Source: Klenkia taihuensis (GTDB lineage: Bacteria; Actinomycetota; Actinomycetes; Mycobacteriales; Geodermatophilaceae). From it: 64,000 nt of DNA. A program made the translations under genes and the position numbers. The stretch is taken from assembly GCF_900112525.1 (NCBI RefSeq), contig NZ_FOMD01000001.1, positions 1,054,001-1,118,000 of the forward strand, written 5' to 3'. Shown here piece by piece: positions 61,377 through 64,000 of the stretch. The notes below the pieces were generated by a model, which saw only the letters and a list, made by a program, of their open reading frames with translations, was not told the origin of the DNA and did not search any database. Positions within the stretch are counted from its first letter, which is position 1. Every line of letters begins with the position of its first letter.

Positions 61377-61430
61377 TCGGGGAACACCCCGGTCCGACCC
61401 CGGTTCCGCCCCCTCAGGGTGTTCCCCGAT
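61376..61430. repeat. Mirrored 14-bp inverted repeat, likely operator pair
   Basis: ATCGGGGAACACCC at 61376-61389 and its exact reverse complement at 61417-61430, 41 bp centre to centre, about four helical turns. Each arm is itself nearly palindromic (GGGG-AACA-CCCC). The spacer is 27 nt. The left arm adjoins the minus-strand -10 box and the right arm ends near the expected -35 of the plus-strand gene. Confidence 0.7.
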
Positions 61431-61464
61431 GTGCCCGCCCGGCGGCCCGGGGCACGATGGACCG

Positions 61465-62643
61465 GTGACCACGACCGCGCCCCCGGCAGGCGTCCGCGCC
61501 GACCGGCCGCCGCTGCTGCGGGCCCGCCGCGGCCGCGTGCTCGGCGGGGTCGCCGCGGGCACCGCCGACCACCTGCGGCTGGACCCGGTGGTCGCCCGCG
61601 TCGCGTTCGTGCTGCTGGGCATCTCGGGCGTCGGCGTGGTCGCCTACGCGCTGCTCTGGTTCACCATGAAGGCCGCGCCGGCCGACTACGAGCGCCCGCA
61701 GCGCCCACCGCGGGCCAGCGGACGGCAGCTGCTCGGGCTCGTCGCGCTGGGCGTGCTGGCGCTGGGCCTGTCCAGCCGGCTGGACACCCTGACGCGCGGC
61801 GACGTCGTCGTCCCCCTGGTGCTGGCCGGGGCCGGGCTCGCCGTCATCTGGTACCAGCTGGACACCGAGCGCGCCGACGCCCGGTCGGCCCGGTGGGGCC
61901 TGGTGGTCGGCGTGCTGCTGGCCGGCGGTGGGCTGGTGCTGCTGCTGGCCACCACCGGCCAGCTGGTCAACGCCCGCAACGGCTTCGTGGCCACCGTCGT
62001 GGTGCTGGTCGGCGTGGTGCTCGCGACCGCGCCGCTGTGGCGCCGGTTGCTGGACTCCCGCGCCGACGAACGCGCCGCCCGGATCCGCTCGGAGGAGCGG
62101 GCCGCGGTGGCCGCGCACCTGCACGACTCGGTGCTGCAGACCCTCGCGCTGGTGCAGAAGCACGCCGGCGACCCCGCGCAGGTCACCCGGCTGGCCCGGG
62201 GCCAGGAGCGCGAGCTGCGGAGCTGGCTGTACGACCCGCGCGCCGCCGAGGGGGGTACCTGGGCCGGCCGGGTGTCCGAGCTGGTGGCCGAGGTGGAGGC
62301 CGACCACGAGGTCGCCGTCGACCCGGTCGTGGTGGGTGACCTGGACGTCGACGACGCCGTGGAGGCGCTGGCGCGGGCGACCCGCGAGGCGGTGGTCAAC
62401 GCCGCCAAGCACGCCGGGGTGTCCTCGGTCGACCTCTACACCGAGGTCGCCCCCGACGCGGTCACCGTCTACGTGCGCGACCGGGGTGCGGGGTTCGACC
62501 CCGACCGGGTGCCCGAGGACCGCCGTGGGCTGCGGGACTCCGTGGTCGGGCGGCTGCAGCGGGTCGGCGGCACCGCGACGGTGCACACCGCGCCGGGCGC
62601 CGGCACGGAGGTCGAGCTGGTGCTGCCGAGGAGGACGACGTGA
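61465..62643 (+). CDS. Sensor histidine kinase with N-terminal PspC domain
   Basis: A 392-aa kinase. Residues 15-75 are a PspC domain (LRARRGRVLGGVAAGTADHLRLDP), followed by about four transmembrane helices to residue 200. Then a HisKA_3 dimerisation domain with His220 in AHLHDSVLQTL and an HATPase domain with REAVVNAAKHAGV and DRGAGFDP. GTG start; a weak -10 CACGAT ends 6 nt upstream. Overlaps its response regulator gene by 4 nt, so the pair is coupled. Signal: probably cell-envelope stress, from the PspC domain. Confidence 0.9.
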   Translation: MTTTAPPAGVRADRPPLLRARRGRVLGGVAAGTADHLRLDPVVARVAFVLLGISGVGVVAYALLWFTMKAAPADYERPQRPPRASGRQLLGLVALGVLALGLSSRLDTLTRGDVVVPLVLAGAGLAVIWYQLDTERADARSARWGLVVGVLLAGGGLVLLLATTGQLVNARNGFVATVVVLVGVVLATAPLWRRLLDSRADERAARIRSEERAAVAAHLHDSVLQTLALVQKHAGDPAQVTRLARGQERELRSWLYDPRAAEGGTWAGRVSELVAEVEADHEVAVDPVVVGDLDVDDAVEALARATREAVVNAAKHAGVSSVDLYTEVAPDAVTVYVRDRGAGFDPDRVPEDRRGLRDSVVGRLQRVGGTATVHTAPGAGTEVELVLPRRTT

Positions 62644-63287
62644 CACGGGTGTTCCTGGTCGACGACCACGCCATGGTGCGCTCGGGGGTGCGCGCCGAGC
62701 TGGGCGACGCCGTCGAGGTGGTCGGCGAGGCCGCCGACGTCGCCGAGGCCGTCGCGGGCGTGCGGGCCACCCGCCCCGACGTCGTGCTGCTCGACGTGCA
62801 CCTGCCCGGCGGGGGAGGGCGCGCGGTGCTGGAGACGCTGCGCGCCGAGCTCCCCGACGTCCGGTGGCTGGCCCTGTCGGTCTCCGACGCCGCCGAGGAC
62901 GTCATCGCCGTCATCCGGGCCGGCGCGCGCGGCTACGTCACCAAGACGATCAGCGGCCCCGACCTGCGCGACGCGGTCGCCCGGGTGGCCGAGGGCGACG
63001 TGGTGTTCTCCCCCCGGCTGGCCGGCTTCGTGCTGGACGCCTTCGCCGCCGGGCCGGCCGCCCCCACCCCCGAGCCGGACGTCGACCCCGGCCTGGACCT
63101 GCTGTCGGCGCGGGAGCGGGAGGTCATGCAGCTGCTGGCCCGCGGCTACACCTACCGCGAGATCGGCCAGCGGCTGTTCATCTCGGTGAAGACGGTGGAG
63201 TCGCACGCCTCGGGCGTGCTGCGCAAGCTGCAGCTGTCCAACCGCAACGAGCTCACCCGCTGGGCGGTGGACCGCAAGCTCGCCTGA
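62640..63287 (+). CDS. LuxR/NarL-family response regulator
   Basis: A 215-aa regulator. Receiver domain with Asp8, Asp9 and phospho-acceptor Asp52 in VVLLDVHLP, and the conserved Lys in YVTKTI. LuxR-type helix-turn-helix from LSAREREVMQLLARGYTYREIGQRLF to HASGVLRKLQL. GTG start, 4-nt overlap with the kinase gene. It is the obvious candidate to bind the mirrored repeat upstream of the kinase gene. Confidence 0.93.
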   Translation: MTRVFLVDDHAMVRSGVRAELGDAVEVVGEAADVAEAVAGVRATRPDVVLLDVHLPGGGGRAVLETLRAELPDVRWLALSVSDAAEDVIAVIRAGARGYVTKTISGPDLRDAVARVAEGDVVFSPRLAGFVLDAFAAGPAAPTPEPDVDPGLDLLSAREREVMQLLARGYTYREIGQRLFISVKTVESHASGVLRKLQLSNRNELTRWAVDRKLA

Positions 63288-63305
63288 CCCCCGGGTCGCG
63301 TCGAC

Positions 63306-64000
63306 CTAGGCGGTGTGCACCACCTGGAAGGCCTCGGCGAGGCGGCCCTCGGGCAGCCGGTGCCGGGCGGCGGTCTGCCGCATCCAGCCGGTCACGAACT
63401 CCCGCAGCTGGCCCTCGGGCTGGTGCGCGACCTGGGTGACGTGCGACTCCAGCGCGGCGAACTTCCGCTCGACCACGTCGGTGACGTCGACGGCGTGGTC
63501 GGTGCGCGGGCTGGCGCCCAGCCACACCTCGGCGACGGCCCAGGCGTCCAGGCCCTCGTCGGCGAGCAGCTCGGGGAAGGCGAAGGGGTTGCGGGCGTCG
63601 GGGTAGACCGCGCGCAGCGTGGACTCGCCGACCGTCATGTGGTCGGGGTGGCTGGCCCCGATCCGGTCGTACATCCGCTCGGGCGAGGAGGTCAGCACCC
63701 GCTGCGGGCGGACCTGCCGGATCACCCGGCTGATGTCGCGGCGCAGGTCCAGGGTGAGCTCGAGCCGGCCGTCGGGGTAGCCGAGGAACCGGACGTCGGT
63801 GACGCCGACGGCCGCCGCGGCCGCCCGCTGCTCGGCCTGCCGGAGCCGCGGCATCTCCTCGCGGGGGGTGTCGTCGAACCCGCCCGCGTCGCCGTCGGTG
63901 ACGATCAGGTAGGTGACCTCGGTGCCGGCCGCGGTCCAGGTGGCGACCGTGCCGGCGCTGCCGAAGTCGACGTCGTCGGGGTGGGCGAGCACGCACAGGG
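63306..64000 (-). CDS. PIG-L family deacetylase, 5' end outside window
   Basis: Zinc-dependent N-acetylglucosaminyl deacetylase-like protein. The zinc motif AHPDD is at the N-terminus (LAHPDDVDFGSAGT), with HPDHMTVGEST further on. The frame is open at base 64000, and family members carry a few residues before LAHPDD, so the start lies beyond the window. GTG at 63992 is probably internal. Relatives act on mycothiol precursors (MshB, Mca) or other GlcNAc compounds; the substrate is not clear. Confidence 0.88.
   Translation of the reverse strand, partial: LCVLAHPDDVDFGSAGTVATWTAAGTEVTYLIVTDGDAGGFDDTPREEMPRLRQAEQRAAAAAVGVTDVRFLGYPDGRLELTLDLRRDISRVIRQVRPQRVLTSSPERMYDRIGASHPDHMTVGESTLRAVYPDARNPFAFPELLADEGLDAWAVAEVWLGASPRTDHAVDVTDVVERKFAALESHVTQVAHQPEGQLREFVTGWMRQTAARHRLPEGRLAEAFQVVHTA

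Overview
This window is a very GC-rich stretch of chromosome from an actinobacterium. Evidence includes WhiB- and BldM-like regulators, a GroEL with a His-rich tail beside groES, GuaB3, F420-type LLM oxidoreductase, dense GTG starts, and TAnnnT -10 boxes set 6-8 nt before start codons as expected for leaderless mRNAs. Protein similarity recalled from memory and gene order point to Geodermatophilaceae or a close relative (Blastococcus, Geodermatophilus, Modestobacter); the genus is an inference. No mobile element, phage, CRISPR array, tRNA or rRNA gene was seen.

Layout. (1) 1-5.9 kb: 3' part of rpoB, then rpoC, closed by a 15-bp terminator hairpin. (2) 5.9-8.3 kb, minus strand: an LLM oxidoreductase, a small orphan protein and a Nal1/trypsin-like serine protease. 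(3) 8.5-13.2 kb: str operon (rpsL-rpsG-fusA-tuf) behind a clear promoter and a leader of about 290 nt. (4) 13.3-18.9 kb: S10 operon (rpsJ-rplC-rplD-rplW-rplB-rpsS-rplV-rpsC-rplP-rpmC-rpsQ). (5) 19.1-26.3 kb: spc operon (rplN-rplX-rplE-rpsN-rpsH-rplF-rplR-rpsE-rpmD-rplO), then secY-adk-map. (6) 26.4-31.5 kb: alpha operon (infA-rpmJ-rpsM-rpsK-rpsD-rpoA-rplQ) and truA. (7) 31.5-37.6 kb: a block dominated by molybdenum-cofactor genes (mobA, fdhD, moaB/mog, moaC, moeA) with an NAD(P)-binding protein, a beta-carbonic anhydrase and a lipoprotein. (8) 37.7-49.1 kb: rplM-rpsI-glmM, then glmS-acpS-nnr-alr-hydrolase-tsaE/Nudix and tsaB-rimI-tsaD. (9) 49.1-54 kb: a SAM methyltransferase divergent from CIRCE-controlled groES-groEL, then a WhiB3-like protein and a BldM-like regulator. 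(10) 54-60 kb: a GT2-GtrA protein, a DUF5319-type protein, guaB, guaB3 and guaA. (11) 60-64 kb: a PspC-type envelope-stress locus (small membrane protein, PspC protein, PspC histidine kinase, LuxR-type response regulator) and the start of a PIG-L deacetylase that runs off the window.

How it works together. Most of the window is the transcription and translation core (RNA polymerase, ribosomal proteins, EF-G, EF-Tu, IF-1, Sec translocon, adenylate kinase, methionine aminopeptidase). It is followed by cell-wall precursor supply (glmM, glmS, alr), tRNA t6A modification (tsaE, tsaB, tsaD), chaperonin and GMP synthesis. The gene content is conserved. The items most worth a second look are an intact TsaE-Nudix fusion, a mirrored 14-bp operator-like repeat between the two divergent PspC transcription units, a truA gene whose only credible start is CTG, a dense hairpin cluster at the S10/spc junction, and a protease paired with a free-standing copy of what looks like its own N-terminal domain.
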